Positions 19,876 through 31,330 of a DNA stretch of 62,101 bases are shown in pieces. The stretch comes from Azolla pinnata (lineage: Eukaryota > Streptophyta > Polypodiopsida > Salviniales > Salviniaceae). The DNA lies in the NCBI GenBank assembly GCA_037176905.1, contig JBBBWG010026558.1:1-62101 (forward strand), read 5' to 3'. A program made the position numbers and the translations under genes. The first letter of the stretch is position 1. Every line of letters begins with the position of its first letter. A model generated the notes under the pieces. The model had not been told where the DNA came from and did not search any database. It was given only the letters and a program-made list of their open reading frames with translations.

Positions 19876-20170
19876 CCGTCCGATGACCCATCGGACGGTA
19901 TGGGTGTGTTCAAACCGTCACCGTATGATGACAGATCGGACGGTATGGACGTGTTCAAATCGACGCCGTCCAGGTGACGCATCCGACGGTGCGATTGTGT
20001 TCCAACCGACACCGTCCGATGACGGATCGGACGGCCTGGATGCGTTCAAACCGTCACCGTCCGATCACACGTCGGACGGTATGGATGCGTTCAAATCGGC
20101 GCCGTCCGACTGACACATCCGACGGTGTGCTTGTGCTCAATTGACACCGTCCGATGACAGATCGGACGGT
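19876..20170. repeat. 45-bp array of seven inverted-repeat units upstream of EngB
   Basis: Units start at 19876, 19921, 19966, 20012, 20057, 20102 and 20147, so the period is 45-46 bp. Each has a left arm CCGTCCGAT, a loop of about 5 nt (GACCC, GACAG, GACGG) and a right arm ATCGGACGG, then a 21-22 nt spacer around TGTTCAAA. Units 1 and 4 share a spacer ending ACCGTCA. Units 2 and 5 end TCGACG or TCGGCG. Units 3 and 6 have 24-nt cores with the right arm ATCCGACGG. The array therefore has a three-unit higher-order period of 136 bp. It lies about 200 bp upstream of the EngB start codon and 385 bp downstream of the stop of the WLM gene. Confidence 0.93.
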
Positions 20171-20555
20171 CTTCACCAGCAGAATGAGTGTCATTCACAG
20201 TCTTCACCAACAGAATGGCATGTCCTCGTTATAAATACTGTTCCGCGAGCTTTCGTATATGCCAAAATACTCAGGCATAGTTTTTAACACAATACATATC
20301 ATAAGACCCATACAATGATAGATACAACCAGTGAAAAATCGACCATGAACAAGATAATTTGTATGGATGACATTATGGATTTATAACTTACAGTGAAAAA
20401 TCGACCATGAACAAGATCTGATGTTCACATTGATCTGGTTAATACTATAATTACAGTTTTACAAGCGTGCAAATCAATGGCTAATACTGAATTATAAAAG
20501 AATGTGGTCCATATACAAAGCAAGCTTGAAGGACATTATGAAGTTGAGTACAAGC
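20171..20555. other. EngB upstream region / WLM-gene 3' UTR
   Basis: This is an AT-rich spacer. A perfect 27-bp direct duplication occurs at 20329-20355 and 20391-20417 (core GTGAAAAATCGACCATGAAC), 62 bp apart. No gene is seen. Confidence 0.6.
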
Positions 20556-23500
20556 TTAAGCAATGCAAGCTTCCAAGGAAGATTGTGCAAGCCAGAGAAG
20601 AACTGGATCATCCCTTTTCAAGACGAGACAATCGCTCTCACTCCCATCACTATTAATTGCTCCTGAAAATCCCATTGCATGAAGAACCTCCAATGCACCT
20701 AGCAAACCATGCAATACCATGAAAACCAACAGCAAATTATCATCTGCATGACATCAGACAGTTAAAGACCAGGACAGGACACACAATTGGACTGGTTGAT
20801 TCTTTTTCCTTACCCCATTAGCTGTACAGAGACTAACATTAAATCTTGTTACACTGTATTTGCACAGCTTATCGTTAAAAACTCATACGAAGATGAATAT
20901 CAGGTGTGCACAACATCGTTTTAGCATTTTTCACTCTCAGATACAAGCAGACTGCATACCTCTGAATTTTGCTATCTTTTGGCGGAAGGTTGATGTTTCC
21001 TGCAAAAGGAAAAAAATGACCAACAGTTGAGTTAACACTGGTGGCTTAAAAGTGTTTATTATTAAACCAATTCTGCACAGACAGTAAGACTCACTGGTAC
21101 TAATACAAGTCAGAAGCAATGATATCACAGTTTGAATCATTGACTTAAAAGATACTACTAGCGCAAGTTACATGCCATGATATCAGATTCTCAATATCCT
21201 TACTGGGTATAAGGAACTGAAGAGAACCATATGGCTTTTGTCTCAAACAATCAGAAAGAAGAATCAAACAGCATAAATGACTAAGACATAGGAGTCAAAA
21301 TGTACTGAATTACAAAGCATTTTTTAAAGCGTTTATGAATTTAGAAAGAATAAATTAACCCAACCACCTAGAAATCCCCAAATATTCACCTAGTGTCATC
21401 AATCCCAAAACAGGAATTTCAGACTTACCTTTTTAAGACATCTGAACTTGGCCTCATTTGGATGCTCCTTGATATTCCTGTTATCATTGAATATACCTCT
21501 CATAAGACTCCCCTACCAAGAAAATAAACATTTTTCAGGGACACTTAAGTTCAAAACACATACCTGACGATTCGAGACAGTGTCTGAATAGTAGCAATAG
21601 CTTCAGATTGTGTTGCTTCTTGCTTAAGCAATGTTATTGCATCCTGTATCCGCCGAGAAAGCATCTCTGTGTTTTCCTGAACAGCCTTAAGGTTCATATC
21701 CTCAATGCTTGAGATGACTGCAGAATCAGTCAGAGTGTAATCCACTTTCAATGAACTAGATGAAGCATTCATTATATCTGTCATCTTCTTTTCAGAATTT
21801 TCTGCAGTCAATGGCATCAGGACATTCTTTGACTTCTCTTGATTGATACCTTCTGAACTATCAAGCAAACCTGATGGCTGTATTTTCATGCGATCATGGA
21901 AAACTTGGCTATGATTAATTTTTACAGATCTATTTTCCAGAAAGCCTGAACTCTTGTCAGCTTCAATAGCTGCTATAGCAAGATCAGGATCAGGTTCAGA
22001 ATTTAACTCAGCAATTACGCCATAATTACTGTCTTTTAAAACCCCAACCTGGCTGCTTGAACTCTGATCGACATCCATCACAGCCATTGCAAGATCAGGG
22101 TCAGGTTCTGACTGTGACTCAATACAACTAGTGTCTTGTACCTCAGCATTGACTTCAGCTCCACCTAAAACCTGGATATTTTCAACATTTCCATCAATTG
22201 CTCTGGGGAAATCTCCAGGGTTTTCACTCATACTCCCATCTATACCTGTATTTTGAGAGCTTACTTCAAGTTTGCCATGTGTCGTATCAGAAAAGTCAAC
22301 CATATTCTCATCTAAAACCCTGATATTTTCAATCATTACATCAGTTTCTTTCCAGGTATCTTCTGGAATCATACTCATCTTCTCATCTAAAACTCTGACA
22401 GTTTGAGCAAGTCCATATTTCCCTTCATCTGTCCCTTTAGACATTTCACTCACGCACACAGAGAGACGAGATAGGGCAGCTTGTGCAGCAGCAGAACGAG
22501 CACCAAAGCGACTATAATTGTTACTTCCTCCAAGCTTCTGGCCTTTGCTTGAAATTACAGATCTCTCTTCATACTCAACTTCTTCTGTATAATTAAATCC
22601 TCCCAAACTGTGCCTTGTTGATTTTGTCCAGTCTAAAGCATCTGCTTCTTCATTTAACTGTACAAAACAAACATGCTTAAATTTTTAAAATCAGAAAAAT
22701 ATCGCCTAAATTTCAAGGAAACAGACAATCAGTTCAAAAATGCATGAATCACCAATTGAATTGCTATATGAAGCCTTAGGAAACCTCTTTGCATTTCTAT
22801 GAAAATCATCAAATAGGAAAATCTAGAGAAGATATATCCTTGGTATGTATATACTCACAACAGCTGGTCGTATCTCATTTAATCAGGAATTAAGAGAAGC
22901 TATGCAAGGTATACGTTTGAGTTCTGAGTTTCTTATTTCACAAAAATTATCCATAGAAAAATCACTGTTTCCCAAATTGCCACCGATGGATCCAAGAAAG
23001 GGGAAAATATGACAGATTGTTAATATGTTTCACTAGAGGGAACCTAGGGGCCTAAGAATTCGGAAAACTGAAAATTTCAGAGAAACTGAGGAACAAAAGA
23101 GAACAATGAGATATTTGGGCTTTTTAAATCATTGAAATTTGATGCCCTCAATATTATTATTCATTATTATGGAACGATCTCTGACCTGTTTATTGAGAGC
23201 ATGGAAGTTGGCATCATGATTGGAATGAACCATGTGAGCCTGAAATAAAAACCATAAAAAACGCACTTAAGTACTTTGCTTCTTTGATTGATATAAGATG
23301 CACTAGATGAGAAGAATACTTACAAGCTCATGTAGCAAAGTTTTCTTAATACTCTCATATTTGCGGAAACCTTTCAAGTCATCAGTGCGGATGCGTAGAG
23401 ATATCTCTTCTCCTTTATTCTGCAATTTGGACCATTACATCTGTGCTCAAACATCCTAACATAGACAGTATATGTACACAAATACCTAACATCATACATA

Positions 23501-26176
23501 CCTTGTTATAGCCTAAGATGCACTCTGGGCTGATTCCCACATAACCCTCAGGGGCCATTTCTGTCATTATTCCAACAGTCCAACGATGCTGAAATACATT
23601 GTTCAATCAGCAGATTAAAACATGTATCTTCTATTCACCTCCTTGAAACGTTTATTGAGTTTTATCTTCACAATAACAGGAAAAGATGATTCCACATGGC
23701 ATACATCAGAATGTTACCTTGTTCATAATGGCAACAATGCCAGGATCACTTGCAAGCTTATGCATTATTTCTAGAGCTTTTGAAGCAGGGGGTTGAAGCT
23801 GCATAATATTTTTCGTATCAAAAAAGTATATCAGTTACACAGATTTTTTATGCTGGAAAATGTTCTCTTTGTTCTATATTACCTGAATGCCTGGTAGCTC
23901 TAATGTCTTGAACTCACAAAAGATGTATTTTCCTTTCGGAAGTTGAATGACTTTATTCACTCCATATACTGCCCGGTGTTTAGCACGTCTATCCTCATCA
24001 TCAAAACCTATAACCCCCCTCTCATACTTTTGAATGGCTTCTTGAGAAACTTGTTCAAGTTCTTCAGGGAGCGCTCCCATCACTCTAATGGATCGGCCCT
24101 GTAAGAATTTTAGAGCGTTTGAGGTCTCCCATTCTTTTCATATTCAAATTCCCATATCCATGATTTATACAGGAGCAACATTGAAATAGATACATGTAAT
24201 GACTTGTGTGAGCAAAGTATCCATACGTGATGACATATGGCAAAGAAAATCTCATGATAGACAAGAAATCGATGCCAGTTATAGATATCCAAATTGTAGA
24301 CTGGAATGTAACTGTATGCGCTTAGATATACATAAACACATCCTAAAAAAGGGTCATTCCTCTTCCAAAATTTTAAGCGTGCTCTCTCTTTCGTTCATTT
24401 CTCTTTATATTGGCACTACATTCTAGTGATTACCCATACTTTATCAGTCCCTACGACAGGGTGGATATCATTTATTAATCTAATAAATTACTAGGTTGAA
24501 AGCGCAACTTTCTGGTCTCTGGTCATTGGACAAACCTTGTTTCTTGCAAAAACCACTAGTTAGGTATTGTAGCTAGTTAGCCAACCATTGGATAGACTTT
24601 GTATTTACTTAGTAAAAAAAATGGATTAGCTTTTGTGGTTATTTAATAGACCACAAGTTAAATTTTTCACATTTTGTCGTTAATTAGTCAACAATTTGAT
24701 ACATTTAAAATGAGATTTTTCGATCAATACAAGTGTCCTAAATATGCCACTTACACTGCATTCATAGAACATGACATTCGCAAGTTTCTGGCTTTGCAAA
24801 CACGAATGTAAGTTTGCAAACGTTTGGGAATGTTATGTGTTTTTTTTTAATCATAATTTTCTTCCTTTTGCTAGAGAAATTAATTTATATTTCTCAAATA
24901 TAAATATTTTCTTAAATTTACCATTCTTCTGGTCTGAAACGTACTTTTGGTGATTTATCAATCTCGAATGCTCGAATAGTTCTCGATTGTGTTTGCAGCT
25001 TGCAAAAGTATGGTTCATTCTATGCTCGTATTACATGTTAAAATCTTCTAAAGCTAGTGTGCACTTGCAAATAACTTATAATATAGCTTCTGTTCTCCAC
25101 ATTTTTTAACGGTTGATTCGCATTGGAAACTTCCACTCCTCACTGTAATATTCGCTAATTTAGCTTAATATAATTACTTATCTTGGGAGTAAATGTGCCT
25201 ACCTCTCTACTTTCACACACGTACAAACAATTGGAGGTTTAACAAGAATTATTCTACAAAAGAAATCTTCATATAAAGGATCCAATCCAACCATGATTCT
25301 CCTCCAATGCTACATAATTATTCTTTACTTGACAAAGGTTACTGATGTTACCCCCAGACCAGAAACCAAGGTCTGTATATTAGTTTCTCTTAAAGACGTT
25401 GAACGTTTCGTATTCACTCCATCAGAAATTTATACGTTTTTATAGCGTTTTCCTACATAATTACATAGACAGATACGCCTAAACCTTGCAATGCCTCTTG
25501 TGAATTCAAAGTTTCCGTCTATCATCTATTTATCCTTGGCTTGAATCTGAACTATTAAGTTCTAATTCTGTTGCATGGATTACAAGTTTTCCATAAACAT
25601 TTACATGCCTGGGTTGCCTTGCAGGTCAAACGTTCATTTATTGTTTCTTCTCTGAAGGAACAAGGAATAAACCACATTCATTTCCTTCTTTCTACGTTTA
25701 GATAAAACAAGAAGCAATTTTTTGTGATTCCTTTCACGCCATGTAGAACATAATGTGTCTATTAGAACTAAAAATTTCCACCAAGCCAAATACAAGTTAA
25801 CAATGCCAACTGTGCAAATTATCTCATAAGGTAGTATCAGTAAACAATTGATCATCAAAAACCCTTCAGAAAAGTCAAACCAAACGGTGGAGTAGTTACT
25901 TCATAGCAAAACATAAAGAAGTAAACAAACCTCTGAAATGCCACTTTGTTCAAGAAGAATCACGCCATCGTTGTCAGAGAAAGGAAGTACTGCCCGAGAA
26001 TGAGGGAGAAGAAGGCGGAGAGTATGAGGAACGACACCAATCAAAACTTGTAGTTTCTGTCCGAGCTCATACAATGTCGAATCAGAAGCCATTGAAATCT
26101 GAAATGTTTTGCTTTTGTACAGGAACGAAAGCTTCATGACTTTGTGGGAGGATTCACCATCAATATAATTTTCCAT
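20556..26176 (-). CDS. UBL-WLM-PUB zinc metalloprotease (WSS1/SPRTN-type)
   Basis: The likely role is cleavage of protein-DNA crosslinks with ubiquitin/SUMO and p97/CDC48 partners, as for the WSS1 family; Arabidopsis has WSS1A and a UBL/PUB-bearing paralogue. Exons in reading order: 26176-25931, 24098-23883, 23798-23718, 23588-23502, 23419-23324, 23239-23186, 22657-21564, 21477-21429, 20999-20960, 20698-20556, total 2106 nt, 701 aa. An N-terminal ubiquitin-like fold spans ~14-82. The WLM domain carries the zinc motif HELAH (240-244) with the third ligand His250 in MVHSNHD; intron 5 splits the motif after HEL. A long acidic linker has two SEPDPDLA segments (near 443 and 480) and repeated VRVLDEKM/IRVLDENM segments. 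The C-terminal PUB-like part includes NIKEHPNEAKFRCLKK and ALEVLHAMGF, a p97-binding fold. Intron 1 is 1.8 kb. All junctions are GT-AG. Confidence 0.94.
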
Positions 26177-26860
26177 TATCTCCAGCAGGATATTCTAGGT
26201 AATGGACTCTCTGGTTAGCAAGAAAAACGTTGGAAGGGAGGTTTACTTCTTGGCTTTTCCTGTGAGGAAGAAAACTCTGCAGTAGATGGAAATTGGAGAG
26301 CTTCTCAGTCGGTTCCGATGAGCGAAAGTGAATCGGGGTTTCTGAGGAGAGATCAACCAGGCTATAAAACAGAAATTTGTTCGTTCTCTTTCTTCTTCCT
26401 CTTGTCTTCTCGCTCTTTATATACATATATATCTGTTTCCCTCTCTCTCTCTCTCTCTCTCTCTCTCCGATGGAGATGGAAGAACCCAAGTATTTTCTGA
26501 ACGATTCAAAATAGATGGGATGAATAGAAGCAACAGAGATAAGACAGGGATATATGTCCTTACACCAGGAACGAGGAAGCGAGGGCGAAAGCCTGTTCTT
26601 TGTCTGTGTACCTGCGGCGATGGATATGCGAGATCGAACAAACGGCAAGAGCAGCTATGGGAAAGATCTGAGTCTTTCTCTTTCATTCTCGTCATGACTC
26701 ATGAGCGCTTCATCTGCACGGAACCAAAGCAGATGACGAAGCCCCTTACGTGGCAGGTTCTGGAATCTTCCATTTGTCTTCCCTCTTCTCTATTTCCGAC
26801 TTCAAATCTTCTCTATTATATCTTTTGAGAAGTTGATCTGCATATGATTATGATCGGATT
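26177..26860 (-). promoter_or_regulatory. leader and promoter region of the WLM gene with CT/GA microsatellite
   Basis: An uninterrupted CT run lies near 26440-26467, which reads GAGAGA on the gene strand, about 265 bp upstream of the start codon. Low-complexity open frames here (60-162 codons) are shadows of the microsatellite and leader. No other gene is seen. Confidence 0.5.
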
Positions 26861-26864
26861 AGCC

Positions 26865-27155
26865 CAGCTGACAAGTTTATGAGATATGCTGATTTGCAAT
26901 TGATTGGATCGATGATGATCTCATGGGATAAGTTGATTCGGATTCAACTAATGGGATGAGTTTATGAGACAAGCTAAATTGCATTTGGTTGATGTCAACT
27001 CTATGAGATAAGTATGCGAACATCTCATCGATGATGAGGTTGTGAGATTGGTTGATTTTGCATTCGATTGATGACAGGTTTGTGCGATAATTCAATCTTC
27101 CATTCGATTGATGACAAGTATGTGAGATAAGTCGATTCACATTTGATCAATGATT
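26865..27155. repeat. degenerate ~45-bp tandem repeat
   Basis: Six or seven diverged copies of a unit resembling GATGACAAGTTTATGAGATA followed by AGTTGATTTGCATTCGATT can be followed. Examples are near 26870, 26913, 26955, 27000, 27060 and 27105. The copies differ by many substitutions, so the array is old. It lies between the WLM gene and EXO70. Confidence 0.65.
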
Positions 27156-28214
27156 GTTCATAGGGGTGTCGTCAAGATGTTGCTATACATACCTTCATTA
27201 CTTGAGCATTCCACCTTCACAACGAATGCATCATCTGACGAATACCCAATGCTATGGTGTGAATCAAGTTAATTTTTGTGTGGTACAAAACACACAAGTA
27301 GTTGATGCAAAATGAAGTAATAGTGTAAGTGCAAAATCAGAGTATGAAAAGCTGGGAAGACAAGCGTCAAATGAAGTCAAAATTATACCGAGTTTCACAT
27401 TCGGACAAGCACAAAAAATTTGGCAACAAGCTTCAAACGCGATTAAACTATAATGAGTTTGATGTGTTTCATCATCTGGTGCTATTTAGAATTTAGGATG
27501 TTGAAATCAGTTTCATCTTCAAATGCAAGCTTTGGAAATAAGATGGAATTGCCCATCTCAATAGAGCATTAGGACCTTCATTTTGAGTACTTTCAGTACT
27601 TACGCTCCCATTAATAATCAATGATTTCCATAGCTACAAATTATCCTATCCATAAAAGGTTGCACTATGATTATCAGATTTTTCCTTAAAGATACAACAT
27701 CCACCAGACTGATGGGTCCACACTGGCATAACAAACTTGTGCATGTTTCACATAGTGGAGAGTTCACAAGTACAAATAAACTCAACCAGTCCATCATTTT
27801 CATTATATGCACCTAGAAGAATAGAATTGGCTCAAATGCATCACACTAGCATCTTGACAATCCTCCAAAAGGAAAAACCTCCAGTCCATTTATCTCAGAA
27901 AAAAATAAGAACTCTACCCAATCCTCTTCCAGTATATCAATATAATCTGAACAGAAAACCCAACAAATCTTTACCTTACACCATGACAGCTTACCTTACA
28001 CCATGACGTCATTTCAGCCTATATGTTCACGAAACCGTGTCATATGCCATACCGTCTCCTGGCACTATAAAGAAAAATATGACGAAAATGTCAAATATAC
28101 TAGTGAAATTTCATCACTTATATGCAAACAGTATACACTGCCCTTTCAAAAGCTTTAGCCCAATGCATTTGTCATCAAAACAAAAGTGGGGAACAAAAAT
28201 TACAATATGTAAGT
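27156..28214. other. intergenic and EXO70 3' region
   Basis: This is AT-rich spacer with only short, unsupported frames. A 17-bp direct duplication, TTACCTTACACCATGAC, occurs near 27972 and 27990. The right part is probably the 3' UTR of EXO70. Confidence 0.5.
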
Positions 28215-30017
28215 CTACATTGGAGCTCCACGATGGTGGACAGATGGAGCCGACCCTTCCTCGAATAGATCATTTAGAATGCTTTCCAAATCTTCCGCTT
28301 TGTATTTTATGTACCTCTCTGAATGACGCTCTGACTCTATATATTTAAGATATCGGCCAAGAAATGACCTATATGCTGGTAACATCATCTCTATGATAGA
28401 AATGCGAAGGTCAGCACACAACTTAGGATCAGAAACTATCCAAGATTGTTGGCTTTTAACAACTTCCTCGAATGAAGTATTGAATGCCCTAAACCTTTCT
28501 TTCAACACTGACCGTGATACACTACTAGATGAGAAAGAACCACTTGAATGTAACCCTTCATCTCTTAGGCAATGCAAGACCTTTTGCCATGATGCCCTTA
28601 GATAGCTATTGTGCGACTGCCTTACTTTGCTCATTTGTTTCCTCAACCAGTCATCACTGACTAAAGTTCTAACATCAGAAGACTTCACCTTATGGACTAT
28701 ATACTGATGATTGTTCATCAAGAAGAGGAATGATTGGGCAGAATCCTTGTACAGCTTCGATTTGGCTTCAAGATTCTCTTCGAGTACATTCATCAGAGCA
28801 CAAGTTTGAATCGAAAATGGTGACTCACATATCCCATGTACATTTATGCTATCCTCATAGTTTGATCCTTGGTCACTCCCCTGCTCAATGTGATCAACGA
28901 TTCTTTTGCTACTTAAGATCTCATCAAGGGTGCTTGCAAAACAGACAAGCAGCCGAAGGTAGTTCATTACATACCTTGTTAATGGATGAACAGATCCTCC
29001 GACAAGAGGGGCCCTAACTGGATCTTTCCTTACAGCATTAGAAAACTCAGCAAATGTCCCACGTGCGGCTTCTCCAAGTCTTTGCAATACTCCTGATACT
29101 TCGGACCTCAGATTCTCACAACATTGACCTGAGAATATGGAGTTTATGTCATCGAGGTTATCTCTAACCTCTTCATACATATCCAGAATCCTCGGCAGCT
29201 TCTCTGGTGCCCTTCTGCAAATGGCCACAGCTTCAGCAAAGTTGAGGAGCTGTACCATTGAAGCTCTTGCTACTTCAGCAAAGCACTGTTCTGAAACAGA
29301 AGAGAGATCTGTAGTATAGACCTGTTCACACAGCTTTTTCTCGCTAGGGAAGAGAACCCCTACAGAGACCTTGACAGCATTCATCCACTTGAAAATCTCT
29401 GCTTCCAAAATCTCCCATGAAAACTTCTGCACATCCTCAATGCTGACTTTGACTACTCCCAACCTGAACAAGCTTTCTTCAAGCATTGGTTTTCTTATCT
29501 GAATGTAAGCATGGCAACATTCCGTTTTATAGCCCGAATTAACCATCCGAATCGCTATCTGTGTAAGAACAGAGACAATATCTACGGGTACCAAATCTAC
29601 AAGCATCTTTATGTTAGAAATTGAATGTGAAGTAGCCACTTCTTCTTCACCTTCACCATAATCTTCACTCGGAAGAGCAAAGTGAGAGCTACTCTGCTCA
29701 GTGATGGAGCCGAATGAAGGATTAGCCACTGGATTAAACAGCCATTCAGGATCCACTGATTCACTGTTACGCTCAAGTAAATTCCTAAAATCTTCCTCCA
29801 TTCGATACATTGCAAGTTGCATAACACTGTGCAAATCATTCAAAGTGCCTTGATTCCGATAATCGTGAAGTTCTAAAGATACTGAATCAATGAGACTTTG
29901 AACAGTGTCTACAGCCTTCAAGAAAGATGCAGAAACTGCACTATCAGATCCCGTCAATAATTTCTCAATTTGATCCAGAAATGACTTTGGGTTTTCAGCA
30001 AATGATGAAATTTCCAT
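28215..30017 (-). CDS. EXO70: EXO70 family exocyst subunit, single exon
   Basis: EXO70 tethers secretory vesicles to the plasma membrane as part of the octameric exocyst, and plants carry many paralogues. One uninterrupted frame of 600 codons starts at the ATG in GCCATGG. Family signatures in order: an N-terminal helical region with DLHSVMQLAMYRMEEDFRNL (~60-79); SVEDVQKF-like SIEDVQKFSWEILEAEIFKW; QLLNFAEAVAI, PEKLPRILDMYE, RLGEAARGTFAEFSNAV, GGSVHPLTRYVMNYLRLL; and the C-terminal LPAYRSFLGRYLKYIE and YKAEDLESILNDLF. The absence of introns is usual for most plant EXO70 clades. I did not settle the sub-clade. The N-terminus is somewhat short compared with typical 630-680 aa members. An in-frame upstream ORF, separated by a single TGA, lies directly ahead (see 30033-30296). 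Confidence 0.95.
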   Translation of the reverse strand: MEISSFAENPKSFLDQIEKLLTGSDSAVSASFLKAVDTVQSLIDSVSLELHDYRNQGTLNDLHSVMQLAMYRMEEDFRNLLERNSESVDPEWLFNPVANPSFGSITEQSSSHFALPSEDYGEGEEEVATSHSISNIKMLVDLVPVDIVSVLTQIAIRMVNSGYKTECCHAYIQIRKPMLEESLFRLGVVKVSIEDVQKFSWEILEAEIFKWMNAVKVSVGVLFPSEKKLCEQVYTTDLSSVSEQCFAEVARASMVQLLNFAEAVAICRRAPEKLPRILDMYEEVRDNLDDINSIFSGQCCENLRSEVSGVLQRLGEAARGTFAEFSNAVRKDPVRAPLVGGSVHPLTRYVMNYLRLLVCFASTLDEILSSKRIVDHIEQGSDQGSNYEDSINVHGICESPFSIQTCALMNVLEENLEAKSKLYKDSAQSFLFLMNNHQYIVHKVKSSDVRTLVSDDWLRKQMSKVRQSHNSYLRASWQKVLHCLRDEGLHSSGSFSSSSVSRSVLKERFRAFNTSFEEVVKSQQSWIVSDPKLCADLRISIIEMMLPAYRSFLGRYLKYIESERHSERYIKYKAEDLESILNDLFEEGSAPSVHHRGAPM

Positions 30018-31128
30018 GGCTGAAAATCCTTGTCAGTCGACAATTGATGAAACGGTCAAACAGTGAGATTGATTATTAACGAGGAAAAATACAAGACTTC
30101 CCTCAATTTTCAATGAGACTTCGCAGTTCCTCATCAACAACTTGACCTCATCTTTCTCAGATTCTGAATGAAAAGCCGTTCTGACTTTCTCAGGTTTCAG
30201 TGATTTTATCCCTGCAGAGTACTTTTTGGTGGGAGCCTCCTCTGATCTTTCTATCAGGAAATGAGCAGATACAAAATCTTGCTTTGATCCTTTCAAGGAT
30301 TTTCACTGAGAATTTACTGCGATAAAAAATTCTCTCTTATGAATCTTACATATTCCATCACCATGTCAAGAAAGCAAGAACGCGTTTCTTGAGGTCCACC
30401 ACAGACAAACGCCGCATAGTGACACAGTGAAGAGTAACAGATCCATGGAACTTTATAAACAAGATAATCTTGCTTACTTCTCAGGTGATTCTCATCAAAA
30501 CCATGCCAAATGCACAGAGGAACGAGAATGCCAAATCATTCAGAACAAGTTGAAATGATTTCAAGAAAAAGCTTAACCTGGAGAATCAGAGAACAAATGG
30601 AAGCCTTTTCTTTTCCTTCTTTCCTTTTGTATTGCTTCTCTCTTCTTTCCGTTCTTCCTTCTAAGTATAGGTCTTCAGCACCACTGTTAGATTTCTCTCT
30701 CCCTCTCTCTCTCTCGTTTTCTCTGTCTGTACAGATACTTCCACTCCAATGTTAGACCGTGAAACTTGATTGGAGCTTCGGAGAAGACCTGCCAGCGCTA
30801 AATTTCACACACGAGCATAGAGAAGAACAATCCCTCGAACAGCAAAAAGCCGGAATCCTAGTTCGACAATCCAGACAGATGGCAGAAAACGGAAGGAAAA
30901 GCTACACGTCAGAACACTGCAAGTACCGACCGATCTGACACTTGCCGTCGAAGAGGTCGCCGAATCTGCCCAGAGCGGAATTAGGAGCAGGAAGGGAACA
31001 GGAAGGAGAAAGGAGGCGAGACCTGTCGAAACCCTAGTTCCCGCACAGATGCGTACGTCTTGCTGGGTGCCGCCATATCCAAAAACTTCTTTCCTTCATT
31101 TTATCTCTGTTGCGAAGAAAACAAAATT
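30018..31128 (-). promoter_or_regulatory. EXO70 upstream region with in-frame upstream ORF and CT/GA tract
   Basis: An 87-codon open frame (30296-30033) is in phase with EXO70 and is closed by TGA only 15 nt before its ATG. It is rich in Lys, Glu and Ser and matches no domain I know. A CT microsatellite at about 30690-30722 reads GAGAGA on the gene strand. Nothing else was recognised. Confidence 0.45.
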
Positions 31129-31129
31129 A

Positions 31130-31330
31130 CCGTATATACGGCCCGAGCGTACGGTATACACAACCCCCATGCAGCTTATGCCGTATAATATACGGTCTGA
31201 TGCACATGAAATACTTTCCGACCGTACCAAAATACGGTCATGCCGTACACTCTTTCCTGAGATTGGGCACTGTATTTTCTATGGCATGCCTCCTCGGGTG
31301 CATTCGCATACCGTATAAAAAGCATCGACG
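31130..31330. repeat. cluster of CCGTA/TACGG palindromes
   Basis: Three inverted repeats follow closely: CCGTATATACGG (31130-31141), CCGTATAATATACGG (31181-31195) and GACCGTA-CCAAAA-TACGGTC (31220-31239). More single CCGTA or TACGGTAT motifs lie at 31150, 31242 and 31308. A related motif run (CGTACGGTATGGTCCGTATG) sits at about 57752-57771 inside the galactinol synthase intron. Confidence 0.7.

Noticed and set aside
19482..19886. 134-codon plus-strand frame with a poly-Leu stretch, and the opposite Gly/Glu-rich frame
   Set aside because: Shadows of the purine-rich EngB leader; the real first exon is the presequence frame on the minus strand starting at 19673.
19876..20170. CRISPR-like array (regular repeats and spacers)
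   Set aside because: The spacers are themselves repeats of one another, the setting is an intron-rich plant genome, and there are no cas genes. It is a tandem repeat of palindromes.
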